Virus record (IMG/VR): IMGVR_UViG_3300013772_000025
Location: 4,249-43,209 of that record
Origin: a virus
Reading direction: 5' to 3' (one strand)
Length of the DNA stretch: 38,961 nucleotides
Positions 14,533 through 21,771 of this stretch are shown here, piece by piece. Positions within the stretch are counted from its first letter, which is position 1, and the number at the start of each line of letters is the position of its first letter. The notes under the pieces are model-generated. The model made no database searches and was not told the origin of the DNA. It worked only from the letters and a program-made list of their open reading frames with translations. Made by a program: the position numbers and the translations under genes.

Positions 14533-16298
14533 AGCATCTTGCCTTCGCCGAAGGGCTCTCGCTGCCGATCGACGTCGTCACGCAGAAGATCGCGTTCATG
14601 GGGCGTACTGGCTCTGGAAAGACCTACGCTGCCACGAAGCTGGCCGAGCTGCTGCTCCGCGCCGGCGCTCAGGTCGTTGCACTCGACCCCGTCGGCGTGT
14701 GGTGGGGCCTTCGGCTCGAAGCTGACGGCAAGACGCCGAGCGATCTCGACCTGCCGATCTTCGGCGGTCTGCACGGCGACATCCCGCTGGAATCGACCGG
14801 GGGCAAGCTCATGGCCGACCTTGTCGTCGATCGCGCGCTGTCGTGCGTGCTGGACGTGTCGCAATTCGAGTCGGACGCTGAGAAGGCGCGCTTCGCCCGC
14901 GACTTCGCTGATCGCTTCTTCTATCGGAAGAAGGCAGCACCGTCCGCGGTGCATCTCTTCCTCGAAGAGGCGCAGGAATTCGTACCGCAGAACCCGCAGC
15001 GTGACGACGCGAAGATGCTGCACGTATTCGAGCGTCTTATCAAGCTGGGTCGGAACTTCGGCATCGGCGTATCGCTCGTCTCTCAGCGTCCGCAGGAGCT
15101 GAATAAGAAGGCGCTCAATCAGACGGAACTGCTTCTCGCGTTCCAGATGACGGGCCCGCAGGAGCGGAAAGCGATCTCGGCCTGGGTGTCGGAGAAGGGA
15201 GCCGACGAGGACGTCGCCGACATTCTGCCCGGATTGAAGGTTGGGCAGCCGCACGTCTGGTCGCCGCAGTGGCTCGGGATCTCAAAGACCGTAAAGGTGA
15301 TCGAAAAGCTGACCTACAACGCGTCGAGTACGCCGACCTTCGGGGCGAAGGCCGTGGAGTCGAAGCCGCTCGGCGCGATCGACCTGACGCAGCTGCAAGA
15401 GCGGATGGCCGCGACCATCGAGAAGGCGAAGGCCACCGACCCTAAGCTGTTGCAGCAGCGGATCGTTGCGCTCACGAAGGAGCTCGAGAAGCGGACCGCT
15501 CAGACGCTTCAACCTTTGAGGGTTGAGCCCGCGTATTTGCAGGATCAAGTCGACAAGGCAGTCTCGCGCGCCGTGAAAGCGGAGCGCGATCGTGCTCGTC
15601 GCGTCCTTACGAACGTACAGCGCGGAGTCTCTCTGACTCTTCAGCGTATCGAGTCGTTCGCATCGTCGATTCAGCCGGCAATCCGAGAAATAGACACTTA
15701 TCTCGAAAGGGACGTAGCCAGCGCCCCCGTTTCACAGGAGCCGAACCGGACAGTACCAGCAATACCCACCCGGCCTGTGGAGCGGGTGCGCCCCGCACCC
15801 CGCGAGCCGCGTCCGCTAACCGATGGTCTGTCCGGCGCGCAGCAGAAGATCCTAGACGCGATCGCCACCCTCAACGGGCTGGGCGTCGAAGTGCCGTCGC
15901 CGATACAGGTCGCGCTCTTCGTCGGGGTATCCCACACGACGGGTAGCTATCAACAGAATGTCCGCGACCTCGCAGAGCTGGGCTATCTCGAACGCGGCAA
16001 CGGCCGGGTCGAGCTGACCCACCGGGGCAAGGCTTACTCCAAGGCCAACCTCGATAGAGATCCGATCGAATTCTGGAAACAGAAGCTGCCGGGCGCACAG
16101 TCGAAGCTCCTTGCTCTCGTCCTCGAACAGCATCCCGCGCCAATCTCGAAAGAGGAATTGGCTGCAAAGGCTGGCGTGTCTCACACGACCGGCTCGTACC
16201 AGCAGAACCTTCGCGACATGCGGACCTACGGAATCGTCGACATAGAGTCGGGTCAGGTCGTCGCGAGCGAACTCCTTTTCCCCCACGCATATGCCTGA
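14529..16298 (+). CDS. HerA/FtsK-like ATPase with duplicated winged-helix C-terminus
   Basis: 589 residues. Walker A is GRTGSGKT at G25-T32 (K31). Walker B is LFLEEAQEF around residue 150, followed by SLVSQRPQEL, typical of HerA/DUF87 hexameric DNA translocases. A long coiled-coil region (about 285-400) and a Pro-rich linker lead to two similar winged-helix units, each with GVSHTTGSYQQN, near residues 466 and 547. HerA-family ATPases move along or unwind DNA, often with a nuclease partner; no NurA-like nuclease is visible next to it. The ATG at 14529 overlaps the previous stop. Possible roles are DNA processing in replication, or interference with host DNA systems. Confidence 0.75.
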   Translation: MKHLAFAEGLSLPIDVVTQKIAFMGRTGSGKTYAATKLAELLLRAGAQVVALDPVGVWWGLRLEADGKTPSDLDLPIFGGLHGDIPLESTGGKLMADLVVDRALSCVLDVSQFESDAEKARFARDFADRFFYRKKAAPSAVHLFLEEAQEFVPQNPQRDDAKMLHVFERLIKLGRNFGIGVSLVSQRPQELNKKALNQTELLLAFQMTGPQERKAISAWVSEKGADEDVADILPGLKVGQPHVWSPQWLGISKTVKVIEKLTYNASSTPTFGAKAVESKPLGAIDLTQLQERMAATIEKAKATDPKLLQQRIVALTKELEKRTAQTLQPLRVEPAYLQDQVDKAVSRAVKAERDRARRVLTNVQRGVSLTLQRIESFASSIQPAIREIDTYLERDVASAPVSQEPNRTVPAIPTRPVERVRPAPREPRPLTDGLSGAQQKILDAIATLNGLGVEVPSPIQVALFVGVSHTTGSYQQNVRDLAELGYLERGNGRVELTHRGKAYSKANLDRDPIEFWKQKLPGAQSKLLALVLEQHPAPISKEELAAKAGVSHTTGSYQQNLRDMRTYGIVDIESGQVVASELLFPHAYA

Positions 16299-16500
16299 CA
16301 AGATCATGTTCAGCCAGGAAGAGGCCGCGACCTATATTGGCGTCCGCGTCACGTGGCTCCGCGAGGAAGCGTCCATCGTGCCGCGCGAGTTGCCCGGCCA
16401 CGGCCCAAAAAAGAAGCCGCTGATCCGATACCACAAGGACGATCTCGACGAGTGGATTCGGAAGCAGCACGACGCCCAGAAAGGGAAGCGTCGCGCGTGA
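16291..16500 (+). CDS. Excisionase-like MerR/AlpA-type DNA-binding protein
   Basis: 69 residues. Residues about 7-30 (FSQEEAATYIGVRVTWLREE) form the winged helix-turn-helix of helix-turn-helix_17/excisionase-type proteins, and the ending RYHKDDLDEWIRKQ matches the family's closing helix. The gene is just upstream of the tyrosine recombinase and overlaps the HerA-like gene by eight bases. This position and fold support a recombination directionality factor that steers the integrase to excision. Confidence 0.7.
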   Translation: MPDKIMFSQEEAATYIGVRVTWLREEASIVPRELPGHGPKKKPLIRYHKDDLDEWIRKQHDAQKGKRRA

Positions 16501-16580
16501 AAACCTCAGAACTTCTCCCTCGGCCGGACGTCGCTCGTAGTCAGAGCGGCGTTCGCGCCAGGTTGGAGGACTCCGCGTGA
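16497..16580 (+). CDS. Tiny reading frame between excisionase and integrase (27 residues)
   Basis: GTG at 16497 overlaps the excisionase stop and its own TGA overlaps the GTG start of the integrase, so it fills the 76-base gap exactly with GTGA junctions on both sides. The peptide is short and basic (MKTSELLPRPDVARSQSG). It may be a real micro-gene or only a translational coupling device that carries ribosomes into the integrase start. Confidence 0.35.
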   Translation: MKTSELLPRPDVARSQSGVRARLEDSA

Positions 16581-17749
16581 GCGCCTTCAAGCGAAAGGGA
16601 CTCACTGTCTATCAGGTGAAGGTCTACGACCGTCAGACTGAGGGCTGGGTCACGCGCAAGCTGTCGACGCGCGATCCCGTCACCGCGAAGCGCATGCAGT
16701 CGATGCTCGACATCCTGCACCCGCTCGGGAAGCGCGCGTGGGAGATCCTCGACGCGATCGTGTCGAATCAGTTCTCGGTGCCCGCTGTCTACGATATGTA
16801 CATAGAAGAGGGCAGGGACGTCGATCGGCTGCGAGTCCGAATGCAGGACGTCGACTTGGAGCCCTACGTTGCCGAGTGGCTGAAGAACCCGGGCGGGAAG
16901 GTGAAGCCAGAGTCGGATTCAGCCAAGCACTACGAGCATCACGTTCGCGAGCTGATCCCGAAAGGCGAGCCGTTTCCGTTGCACCGCTTCACGAGTGCGA
17001 CGATTCAGCAACACATCGAAGAGCTGGTCGCGTCGCCGGCGACCAAGAGGAAAGCGGGTGCTGGGATCTCGAGCTTCGCCAAGTGGCTCTTCCGGCGCGG
17101 CATCCTGAAACAGAAGCCGATGCGCGACGTCGAGCTGCCCGCTGCCGGTCCGCCACGCATTCATTATCTGGAAACGCCGGACGCGATTCGCTTGGCCGAA
17201 GCACAGCCCGGACAGTACAAGGCGTACTCTGCGCTCTTGGCCGGGTCAGGTATCGAAGTCTCGGTCGCGCTGGCTCTCCGTCCGCGCGACATCGATCGGA
17301 AGCATCACGAGGCCAGAGCGCCAGGCACCAAGACGTACACGCGCGATCGCATCGCTCGGATCGCTGATTGGGCGTGGCCTCTCTTCGAGCCTCTGCTCCA
17401 AGGGAAGCATGCGGACGGCCGCATCTTCGATCAGATCCCCGATCGCTGGAAAGCCGGCGATGCGCATAACGACGCGGTCGGGTCACTGATCGACAAGGGC
17501 CACGCGATTTTTGCTGGCTACACCATGCGCGACGCTCGGCACACTTGGGCGGTCCGCGCAATCAAGGCCGGCATGCCGGTCGAGCTCGTCGCCCGACAGA
17601 TGGGTCACGTCGACGGGACTCTGATTCTCAAAGTCTACGGTCGGTTCGTGCCCAAGCATGAAGAGCGTCAGCGGTGGGAGGAAGTGGCCGCCGAGCGTGA
17701 CAGGGAAGCGATCGAGGTCGCGAAACGACAGCGGGAGGGCAAGTCATGA
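16577..17749 (+). CDS. int: Tyrosine recombinase (phage integrase) with unusual catalytic positions
   Basis: 390 residues, GTG start. The catalytic domain has the box II pattern MRDARHTWAVRAI (R321, H322), MGH at H344, and the nucleophile Y354 in LKVYGRFVP. The beta-hairpin lysine is probably K252 (GTKTYTRDR). At the usual first arginine the sequence is GSGIEVSVALAL: E227 stands where most integrases have Arg. The first His of box II is R318. R235 or R237 may compensate. Residues about 70-190 are an arm/core-binding region. The excisionase-like gene is upstream and an attP-like site lies downstream, so it should integrate the phage at a tRNA-Met gene. Confidence 0.85.
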   Translation: MSAFKRKGLTVYQVKVYDRQTEGWVTRKLSTRDPVTAKRMQSMLDILHPLGKRAWEILDAIVSNQFSVPAVYDMYIEEGRDVDRLRVRMQDVDLEPYVAEWLKNPGGKVKPESDSAKHYEHHVRELIPKGEPFPLHRFTSATIQQHIEELVASPATKRKAGAGISSFAKWLFRRGILKQKPMRDVELPAAGPPRIHYLETPDAIRLAEAQPGQYKAYSALLAGSGIEVSVALALRPRDIDRKHHEARAPGTKTYTRDRIARIADWAWPLFEPLLQGKHADGRIFDQIPDRWKAGDAHNDAVGSLIDKGHAIFAGYTMRDARHTWAVRAIKAGMPVELVARQMGHVDGTLILKVYGRFVPKHEERQRWEEVAAERDREAIEVAKRQREGKS

Positions 17750-17970
17750 GAACGACGTCAGCGCATTTTGCCGCGGCGAGGTGGCTCGGCTTCGATTGCG
17801 CGCACGCCGGCGACCTCTGCCCGGCCCACCAAGCGCTGCCGGGAATGGCGGAGATTCGTGCCCGGTTTCCGCGGAATCCAGACACTTATAGGAACCGCGA
17901 ATACGTCGAGGGTGAAGTCACGAAACTGGCCCAACAACTCGCAGTTTTTTCAGGGGCGGAAGCACCATGA
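17746..17970 (+). CDS. Small Cys/His-containing protein, unknown function
   Basis: 74 residues, overlapping the integrase stop by ATGA. It contains a short Cys/His pattern (FDCAHAGDLCPAHQ) that might bind zinc, then a helical second half. The last codons lie in the left arm repeat of the attP-like site (17961-17979). No family recognised. Confidence 0.6.
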   Translation: MRTTSAHFAAARWLGFDCAHAGDLCPAHQALPGMAEIRARFPRNPDTYRNREYVEGEVTKLAQQLAVFSGAEAP

Positions 17971-18063
17971 GAAGCACCATAGACCCGGGCGTGGGCGGCG
18001 CAGTACGGCGCAGTACGGCGCTATTTAGGTGGGTGACCGCTATTATAGTAGGGGGAAACCTAA

Positions 18064-18105
18064 CTCATAATGCCGGGGTCGGGAGTTCGAGTCTCCCCCC
18101 AGCTA
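18064..18105 (+). other. tRNA-Met (CAT) 3'-half sequence, candidate attP core
   Basis: Starts at the anticodon loop CTCATAA (anticodon CAT 18066-18068), then TGCCG stem, variable GGGTC, T-arm GGGAG-TTCGAGT-CTCCC, acceptor strand CCCAGCT and discriminator A. The 5' half does not fold: no D-arm and no anticodon-stem partner, so this is not a working tRNA gene. A phage integrating in a tRNA gene carries exactly this kind of 3' half to restore it. Confidence 0.65.
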
Positions 18106-18140
18106 CTTTATTTGACCGAGCATCTGCCCGCCGTAAGTCC

Positions 18141-18160
18141 CTAATCCCCCAACGGATTAG
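18141..18160 (+). repeat. Perfect inverted repeat in the attP right arm
   Basis: CTAATCC and GGATTAG, seven bases each, with a six-base spacer CCCAAC. No T-run follows, so it is not a classic terminator. It may bind a recombination accessory protein or the excisionase. Confidence 0.5.
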
Positions 18161-18257
18161 AGGATTTGCGGCGCTTTGTTTGTCCGCGATTCTGTCGTTA
18201 GATGAGTGGTCACTGAACCATCAAAGCACCACGAGAAGCACCAAGGGGTGCAGAAAC

Positions 18258-18359
18258 GTGGTTTTGGAGCTTCAGCTCCGCGCCATTGAGCGTGAACGGG
18301 AACAGCGGGCGCTCGACCTGGCATGGCGCTCCAGAACGTGGGTTCGGTTCCTCGGATGA
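18258..18359 (+). CDS. Possible micro-gene before the DUF3307 gene (33 residues)
   Basis: GTG at 18258 with AGGGG nine bases upstream. The peptide is a charged amphipathic helix (LELQLRAIEREREQRALDL) and its TGA overlaps the ATG of the next gene. Composition is much more protein-like than the same frame further upstream across the attP core, so a short gene starting here is preferred over a long frame from 17967. Confidence 0.4.
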   Translation: MVLELQLRAIEREREQRALDLAWRSRTWVRFLG

Positions 18360-18712
18360 TCGCCCTTCTCTTCTGGTTGCTGGTCGGTCATAGTCTCGCA
18401 GACTACCCGTTGCAGGGCAATCTCCTTTCGCGCGCGAAGCGATCTGACTCGGGGCTTCCCATGCCCTCGTGGCTCGCCCTGGCCACTCACTCGTTGATTC
18501 ACGCCGGCGTCGTTGCGCTGCTCACCAGTTCGATCTGGCTCGGGCTCGCTGAATTCGCGCTGCACTACCTGATTGACTACGCGAAGTGCAACCGCTGGTT
18601 CAACCACGCCTGGCCAGGTAGTTGGGAAGCGGCCGCGGACGAGCGCCGCGCGTTCACGATCGATCAGGCGCTTCACGTCGTTTGCAAGCTGGCATGGGCG
18701 GCGATGGTATGA
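18356..18712 (+). CDS. DUF3307-like membrane protein
   Basis: 118 residues from ATG 18356, which overlaps the preceding TGA. Three or four membrane helices: about 2-20 (IALLFWLLVGHSLADYPLQ), 40-62 and 66-85, with a last one near 105-118. The motifs GHSLADYPLQ, ATHSLIHAG and LHYLIDYAKC carry the conserved His/Asp/Gln residues of the DUF3307 family. The family is found in phages and bacteria as a small integral membrane protein of unknown role. Following genes are coupled by overlaps. Membrane location right after the attachment region could mean a lysogenic-conversion role, but this is speculative. Confidence 0.75.
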   Translation: MIALLFWLLVGHSLADYPLQGNLLSRAKRSDSGLPMPSWLALATHSLIHAGVVALLTSSIWLGLAEFALHYLIDYAKCNRWFNHAWPGSWEAAADERRAFTIDQALHVVCKLAWAAMV

Positions 18713-19095
18713 GCGAACACGCGCCAACCTCCAACCTCCCGCTCTTCGCTTCGGCTACTGCGAAAGCGCGCGCCAAAGATCCTGAGTCATCGCGCGACGC
18801 TGCGCGCCAGGCATCCAACAAGCTGCGCGAGAGTCAGGAGGCGGTGCTCCGGCTCTTTCGCGTGATGGGCGAGATGTCGGACGAGCAGCTCGTCGCCGAG
18901 TACACGGCGCGGATGGGCACGTATCCCGGGCTCTATCCGCCGCAGACTCCGTCAGGGCTCCGCACTCGCCGGCACGAGCTGGTGCTGCGCGAAAAGATCA
19001 GCTACACCGGGCGACGCGACGACTCTGTCGCCGAACGGCGCGTCAAGCCGCGCATCTGGCGACTCTCGAGCCAAGAGATGAGGGAAAGCGCGTGA
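18709..19095 (+). CDS. Winged-helix-like DNA-binding protein, unknown role
   Basis: 128 residues, ATGA overlap with the membrane protein. Residues about 35-105 suggest a winged helix: EAVLRLFRVMGEMSDEQLVA as helix 1-2, then a recognition segment PSGLRTRRHELVLREKI and a wing with YTGRR. Phage proteins of this shape often replace or assist replication and gene-control factors. It is coupled to the downstream Dam-type methylase by GTGA. Confidence 0.6.
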   Translation: MSEHAPTSNLPLFASATAKARAKDPESSRDAARQASNKLRESQEAVLRLFRVMGEMSDEQLVAEYTARMGTYPGLYPPQTPSGLRTRRHELVLREKISYTGRRDDSVAERRVKPRIWRLSSQEMRESA

Positions 19096-19964
19096 CCGAT
19101 CCTCGTCGACCGGTGCTTCGCTATCACGGCGGCAAGTGGATGCTCGCGCCGTGGATTCTGTCGTTCTTCCCCGACCATCGCATTTATTGTGAACCATTCG
19201 GGGGGGGGGGCAGCGTTCTCATGCGTAAGCCTCGCTCGTATGCCGAAGTCTACAACGACTTGGACGACGAGATCGTCAACGTGTTCCGCATCCTTCGAGA
19301 TCCCGAGCAGTCGAAGGAACTGGCGCGACTCATCCACCTTACTCCGTGGTCGCGTACCGAATTCTACGCGTCCTACGAGCCAAGCGAGGATCCGCTAGAA
19401 GCCGCGCGTCGCACCATCACGCGCACGTACATGGCGTTCGGCACGACGTCCAGACGTGCCAACCGGACCGGGTTTCGAGCGAAGGCGTATCGCCAGCATC
19501 AGACCGGAGTGCAGGACTGGTGCAACTATCCGGAGGCAGTCGCCGACTTTGCCGAGCGACTCCGCGGCGTAACGATCGAGAACCGCGACGCGCTGCTCGT
19601 CATCGGGCAGCAGGACTCACCCGAGACGCTCTTCTACCTCGACCCGCCATATCCCAAGTCGACGCGCCCGTCGCAACGATGGGGTTCGCGGAATGATCGC
19701 GCTTACGCGCACGAGTTAACCGATGATGGACACCGCGCGTTGTCCGCGGTCGTTCGCCAGCTCGAGGGATATGTCGTGCTCTCGGGTTATCCGTGCGCGC
19801 TGTACGACCTTGAGCTGTACCCCGATTGGGAACGACACGAGCGGAAGCACCTGGCCGACGGCGCGCGGGAGCGCACCGAAGTAGTCTGGCTCAATCCGGC
19901 CTGCGTCCGAGCTCGTCGTGAAGTGCACCACCAGCATCCGCTGTTTGAGGGCGCGACAGCGTGA
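19092..19964 (+). CDS. dam: Dam-type (D12 class) DNA adenine-N6 methyltransferase
   Basis: 290 residues, GTG start overlapping the previous stop. Class D12 motifs are in order: YHGGKWMLAPWI at about 11-22, the S-adenosylmethionine site EPFGGGGS at about 35-42, YNDLDDEIVNVFR, and the catalytic DPPY within LFYLDPPYPKS near 185. The enzyme transfers a methyl group to adenine N6; GATC is the usual target in this class but is not proven here. The glycine run is coded by ten consecutive G bases (19200-19209), which is intact but slippage-prone. It may protect phage DNA from restriction. Confidence 0.9.
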   Translation: MTDPRRPVLRYHGGKWMLAPWILSFFPDHRIYCEPFGGGGSVLMRKPRSYAEVYNDLDDEIVNVFRILRDPEQSKELARLIHLTPWSRTEFYASYEPSEDPLEAARRTITRTYMAFGTTSRRANRTGFRAKAYRQHQTGVQDWCNYPEAVADFAERLRGVTIENRDALLVIGQQDSPETLFYLDPPYPKSTRPSQRWGSRNDRAYAHELTDDGHRALSAVVRQLEGYVVLSGYPCALYDLELYPDWERHERKHLADGARERTEVVWLNPACVRARREVHHQHPLFEGATA

Positions 19965-20752
19965 CGCATTCTTTTCTCACCGATCCTGATAATGCGACAG
20001 CGTATCAGACCCTTTGCGATCACCCTTGCGGATCAATACGCACCTGGGCGACGAAAGCTGGCTGGACGCGATCACGCATGGAGCGGTTTCTCCTTCGCCT
20101 CAAAGCCGAAGGTTTGGCGCGAATAGAGGTCAGTCTCGACGGCTCGACCTTCGTGCCGATGGGTGTCCCAGACGCGTCTCGGACGCGTCCCGCCCCGTAC
20201 CTAGGTAGTAAAGCAGTAACTGCACTAGATAAAGTACCTAGATACGCTGACGCGCCAACTCAACGGCAACAGCCGATCGCGGACCCCGACGACGTCCGGC
20301 TTATCGCAGCTGCGAACGAGATCCTCGAAGAGCACCACAAATGGCCGGCGATTCTCTTGGACAACCGCGGCTCGATCGTCGGCGCGCAGAAGATGCTCAA
20401 GATCGTTCCGGTCGACCGGGCGATTCCGCTGTTGCAGCAGGCGGTCCGATTCTTCAACCCGTCGGCAACAGACGGTGAGCCGCTCCGGTCACTCGGGCAC
20501 CCGTTCATCACGCGCTACGTCATCAACGAGTACAGGCGGACCCAGCGCGATCTCGCTGGGGGGCAATTGTCGATGCTCTTCGTCGAGCGGACGAGTCCGC
20601 CAATACACGTATATGGCGGGCGCGATGCTGTCGCTCCGCTGGATGAAGTAGAAAAACCGGAACCGCCGCCGGCAACACCCGAAGCGATCACGGCCGGTCG
20701 GGCCGAGTTCGAGCGTCTGGCAGCTCAACGCGAAAGGCCAGCTCGAGGATGA
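19961..20752 (+). CDS. Winged-helix N-terminal protein, possible replication factor
   Basis: 263 residues, GTG start overlapping the methylase stop. Residues about 18-52 look like a helix-turn-helix (GSIRTWATKAGWTRSRMER then LKAEGLARIEV). The centre, about 105-195, is helical with a conserved-looking stretch (ILEEHHKWPAILLDNRGS); the tail is Pro/Glu-rich. The shape, DNA-binding front plus helical core, fits phage replication or helicase-loader proteins, and no other initiator is visible in the window. This is an inference from shape and position. Confidence 0.45.
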   Translation: MTHSFLTDPDNATAYQTLCDHPCGSIRTWATKAGWTRSRMERFLLRLKAEGLARIEVSLDGSTFVPMGVPDASRTRPAPYLGSKAVTALDKVPRYADAPTQRQQPIADPDDVRLIAAANEILEEHHKWPAILLDNRGSIVGAQKMLKIVPVDRAIPLLQQAVRFFNPSATDGEPLRSLGHPFITRYVINEYRRTQRDLAGGQLSMLFVERTSPPIHVYGGRDAVAPLDEVEKPEPPPATPEAITAGRAEFERLAAQRERPARG

Positions 20753-20985
20753 GTCACGCCACGGAACTAGCCTTAGCGCCCGACGAGATGGTCCGCGTAT
20801 ATCCGCCCCGGCAATCCGGCTACATCGATTACGGGATTGGAAAGATCAGCGTCTGCTGGCGTGGCGGCGGCACGTATTTGTGTGGCACGTGCCAGGGTAA
20901 CGACCGCTATCAGACTCCCGAGCACAAGGGCTGCGCTCACATCCAGCGGATCGTTCGCTACCGCGCGGAACATCCATCAACATGA
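20749..20985 (+). CDS. Small zinc-finger-like protein
   Basis: 78 residues, ATGA overlaps on both sides. A CxxC pair (CGTC) and a later CAH (GCAHI) give a CxxC...CxH pattern close to SWIM-type zinc fingers, preceded by beta-like strands (ISVCWRGGGTYLCG). Such domains bind DNA or proteins. Function unknown. Confidence 0.6.
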   Translation: MSHATELALAPDEMVRVYPPRQSGYIDYGIGKISVCWRGGGTYLCGTCQGNDRYQTPEHKGCAHIQRIVRYRAEHPST

Positions 20986-21260
20986 TGGTCGCAGACGCGC
21001 CGGTCCGGATCCCGTTTCGAGCGACGTACCCGCCAGGGCACGAGTTCGCGGGGATTCTCGTCGAACGTGGCCGCGAATGCGGATGCGGTAGATGGTTCCC
21101 CCAATTCGTTGTCAACCGCACCTGGTTGGATGCGCTGAGCAAGAGCCAGCGCGAATCCTTCCTCGAGAGCTGTGAAGTAAGGCGGAAAGCTGCCGACGTC
21201 TCGCACTACGTCGCGTGGCACCCGCAGAAATGTCACCGCTGCGCGCGGAGGCAGCTGTGA
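20982..21260 (+). CDS. Small Cys-rich protein, possible zinc ribbon
   Basis: 92 residues, overlapping the previous stop by ATGA. It has CGC at about 33-35 and CHRC near the C-terminus, a possible metal pair, with a helical centre (WLDALSKSQRESFLESC). Function unknown. Confidence 0.6.
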   Translation: MMVADAPVRIPFRATYPPGHEFAGILVERGRECGCGRWFPQFVVNRTWLDALSKSQRESFLESCEVRRKAADVSHYVAWHPQKCHRCARRQL

Positions 21261-21445
21261 TTCTCCGACTCATCGTAGTCGGGCTCGGTCTGATCGCGCT
21301 TGCCGTGATCGAGCTCGTGTTTCACCGGCCTCGCTATCGCCGCCGAATGGCAGAGATGAAAGCGCGGGCCGTCACCAACGGGGGGATGAAATGGATCCAC
21401 GCACACAGAACATGTCGGGCTCGGGGACCGACAAAGAATTCGTAG
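21257..21445 (+). CDS. Small single-span membrane protein
   Basis: 62 residues, GTG start overlapping the previous stop. Residues about 3-21 (LRLIVVGLGLIALAVIELV) are a transmembrane helix, followed by a very basic tail (RPRYRRRMAEMKAR). Orientation is probably N-out, C-in. The tail overlaps the start of the Acb2/Tad1-like gene. Confidence 0.55.
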   Translation: MILRLIVVGLGLIALAVIELVFHRPRYRRRMAEMKARAVTNGGMKWIHAHRTCRARGPTKNS

Positions 21446-21699
21446 ACCCGAACACGAAGGCGAGCGGCTTCGTGAATCAGCAGGACACGCCGGAAAACAT
21501 CGGCGACCGCTTCAAGATCAATAGCAAGGGCGACCCGACCGGGGATCTGCATCAGCTGTCGCTAGGCGCGACGGATTTCGCGAAGCAGATCATCGAGCTC
21601 GCACCGCCTGGCCGGGAACGCCAGCTCGCGCTGACTAACCTCGAACAGTGCTTTTTATGGCTGAACGCGGGCGTCTCGCGATACGGCGTGAACGTCTAA
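21391..21699 (+). CDS. Acb2/Tad1-like hairpin-domain protein (candidate nucleotide-signal sponge)
   Basis: 102 residues. Residues about 50-100 form a two-helix hairpin: DLHQLSLGATDFAKQIIELA, then GRERQLALTNLEQ and LWLNAGVSR. This matches the common style of phage Acb2/Tad1 hairpin proteins (a helix, P-x-G-R-E, then A-L-T-x-L-E...W-x-N-A). Known family members bind cyclic nucleotides or ADP-ribose derivatives and so block CBASS or Thoeris immunity. Residues 1-45 are hydrophilic and disordered. It ends before a strong terminator and the next gene carries an RyR domain. The match is from memory of family style, not from search. Confidence 0.5.
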   Translation: MDPRTQNMSGSGTDKEFVDPNTKASGFVNQQDTPENIGDRFKINSKGDPTGDLHQLSLGATDFAKQIIELAPPGRERQLALTNLEQCFLWLNAGVSRYGVNV

Positions 21700-21718
21700 G
21701 AACCTTCTCACCCAGCAG

Positions 21719-21751
21719 CGGGCGGTTCCCTCGCCGGGAGCCGCCCGTTTT
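21719..21751 (+). terminator. Strong intrinsic terminator after the Acb2/Tad1-like gene
   Basis: CGGGCGGTTCCC pairs with GGGAGCCGCCCG (12 pairs, one G-T) across a TCGCC loop, followed by TTTT. It separates the long early transcript from the RyR gene. Confidence 0.85.
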
Positions 21752-21771
21752 CACTTTCGCAAGGAGATTAG

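Larger units (their letters stand above)
17961..18243 (+). other. attP-like site: arm repeats flanking a tRNA-Met 3' half
   Basis: Left arm AGCACCATGAGAAGCACCA (17961-17979) and right arm AGCACCACGAGAAGCACCA (18225-18243) are 19-base direct repeats with one mismatch; each holds two AGCACCA units. Between them lies the 3' half of a tRNA-Met (18064-18105). Directly downstream of the integrase, this is the standard layout of a phage attachment site. A GCGCAGTACG pair (18000-18020) and an inverted repeat (18141-18160) lie inside. No convincing gene spans the centre. Confidence 0.65.

Noticed and set aside
18000-18020. GCGCAGTACG tandem pair as an origin iteron
   Set aside because: Only two copies, inside the attachment region; more likely an accessory recombination site or chance.
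18027-18105. Complete tRNA at the attP site
   Set aside because: AGGTGGG at 18027 could pair with the 3' acceptor at six of seven positions, but no D-arm or anticodon-stem partner exists and the length is wrong.
17967-18359. 130-residue + frame crossing the attP core
   Set aside because: It has ATGA junctions at both ends, but the translation across the tRNA half and repeats is not protein-like; only its last 33 residues are kept as a possible micro-gene.
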